Shown here: positions 5,302 through 6,143 of the stretch, piece after piece
Layout of the letters: each line of letters begins with the position of its first letter
Numbering within the stretch: position 1 is the first letter of the stretch
Source of the DNA: Pseudomonas sp.
Lineage (GTDB): Bacteria > Pseudomonadota > Gammaproteobacteria > Pseudomonadales > Pseudomonadaceae
Reading direction: 5' to 3'
Length of the DNA stretch: 6,143 nt
Assembly (NCBI GenBank): GCA_003525045.1
Contig: DQGF01000229.1
Span: forward strand, 1-6,143
Program-made: the position numbers and the translations under genes
The notes under the pieces: model-generated
Databases searched by the model: none
Told to the model about the DNA's origin: nothing
What the model saw: only the letters and a program-made list of their open reading frames with translations

Positions 5302-6143
5302 ATGGCCTTCCCCCGCCGCCATTCACTCTTCCCCTTCCTGAACTGGCTGCCGCGGCAGACCCGCGCCAGCGTCGGTCGTGACCTGATCGTCGGCCTCAGC
5401 GGTGCAATTCTTGCCTTGCCACAATCCATTGCCTACGCCCTGATTGCCGGTCTCCCACCGGAATATGGCTTATATGCCGCGATCATCCCGGTGCTGATCG
5501 CCTGTCTGTGGGGTTCGTCGTGGCATCTGATTTGTGGTCCAACGGCGGCCATTTCCATCGTCCTCTACGCCAGCGTCAGTCCTCTGGCCGTCCCCGCGTC
5601 AGAGGACTACATCACCCTGATCCTGTTGCTGACGCTGCTCGCCGGTATTTTCCAGTGGCTACTGGGTTTGCTGCGCTTCGGTGCCCTGGTGAATTTTGTC
5701 TCACACTCGGTGGTGCTGGGCTTCACCCTCGGTGCGGCGGTGGTGATTGCCATCGGCCAAATGCCGAACCTGCTGGGGCTGGAGCTGCCCAACCAGGCCA
5801 CGGCACTGGACAGCTTCTTGATGGTGTTCAGGCACTTGGGCGAAGTGGATAAACCGTCGCTGGCGCTGGGGTTGGCGACCGTAGGGGTGGGTGTGATCCT
5901 GAAATTGCTGCTGCGACGCTGGCCGACTTTATTGATCACCCTGATTCTGAGTGGGCTGCTGGTCTGGCTCTGGCCAGCGATGTTTGGTCACGTGAAGCTG
6001 GTCAGCGCGTTTGTCGGACGGCTGCCGCCCTTCAGCCCGTTGCCGCTGGACTTGGACCTGATCCTGCGCCTGCTGCCCAGCGCGGTGGCAGTCGGAATGC
6101 TCGGACTGGTGACCAGTCTGTCAATTGCCCGTTCTTTGTCGGC
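5302..6143 (+). CDS. SulP-family sulfate/anion permease (partial, 3' end beyond the window)
   Basis: The first 280 codons of a SulP (SLC26-type) anion transporter of the inner membrane; the frame is open to the window edge. The family signature is clear: L39-P-Q-S-I-A-Y-A-L-I-A-G-L-P-P-E-Y-G-L-Y-A-A around residues 39-60, then G79-P-T-A-A-I (79-84) and N131-F-V-S-H-S-V-V-L-G-F (131-141). About eight hydrophobic segments are visible, near residues 28-50, 56-72, 76-95, 104-124, 127-150, 186-203, 209-226 and 253-275. The rest of the membrane domain and the usual C-terminal STAS domain (full length about 500-570) lie outside. The ATG at 5302 has GAGAGGA (5292-5298), a rather close ribosome site. 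It lies 193 bp after the binding-protein gene with a REP doublet between, so read-through from the betC operon is possible but may be damped. In context it may import choline sulfate or sulfate, or export the sulfate that BetC releases. Confidence 0.93.
   Translation, partial: MAFPRRHSLFPFLNWLPRQTRASVGRDLIVGLSGAILALPQSIAYALIAGLPPEYGLYAAIIPVLIACLWGSSWHLICGPTAAISIVLYASVSPLAVPASEDYITLILLLTLLAGIFQWLLGLLRFGALVNFVSHSVVLGFTLGAAVVIAIGQMPNLLGLELPNQATALDSFLMVFRHLGEVDKPSLALGLATVGVGVILKLLLRRWPTLLITLILSGLLVWLWPAMFGHVKLVSAFVGRLPPFSPLPLDLDLILRLLPSAVAVGMLGLVTSLSIARSLS

Noticed and set aside
4883..5326. 147-codon minus-strand frame across the REP doublet
   Set aside because: It is built largely from the inverted repeat and the opposite strand of the binding-protein gene; no domain is visible.

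Overview
The window looks like chromosomal DNA of a fluorescent-group Pseudomonas. It is GC-rich, and its intergenic gaps hold short imperfect palindromes of the REP type typical of P. fluorescens relatives. The order LysR regulator, choline sulfatase, periplasmic binding protein, SulP permease matches, from memory, the PA0032-PA0029 block of P. aeruginosa, which lies near the replication origin. The species assignment is inference; no search was run.

Left part (1-1526). After what looks like the end of a REP-type repeat comes a small GFA/CENP-V-fold zinc protein (48-449, +). A small DOPA 4,5-dioxygenase-family protein (450-776, -) converges on it, and the two stop codons abut. It is divergent from an atypical NAD(P)-binding Rossmann protein (861-1526, +), with an 84-bp gap carrying a 10-bp direct repeat. 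These three genes look like ordinary housekeeping or accessory genes and show no evident link to the right part.

Right part (1592-6143) is a choline-O-sulfate utilisation module. A LysR-type regulator (1592-2542, -) is divergent from betC, choline sulfatase (2657-4171, +). The 114 bp between them hold two good palindromes, one of them a textbook T-N11-A LysR box. betC is followed after 16 bp by a ChoX-like periplasmic choline-binding protein (4188-5108, +) with no ATPase or permease genes beside it. After a large REP inverted repeat comes a SulP-family anion permease (5302 onward, +), cut by the window edge. The likely logic is uptake of choline sulfate or choline, cytoplasmic hydrolysis to choline plus sulfate, choline oxidation to glycine betaine by enzymes encoded elsewhere, and sulfate or sulfate-ester movement by the SulP protein.

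The points most worth a second look are the paired palindromes at the betC promoter, the orphan binding protein with a possible Tyr-to-Phe change in its aromatic box, and four perfect 9-bp DnaA boxes in 6.1 kb, two of them 53 bp apart across the betC/binding-protein junction. I see no tRNA, rRNA, CRISPR array, insertion sequence or phage gene. No stretch longer than 300 bases lacks a gene.
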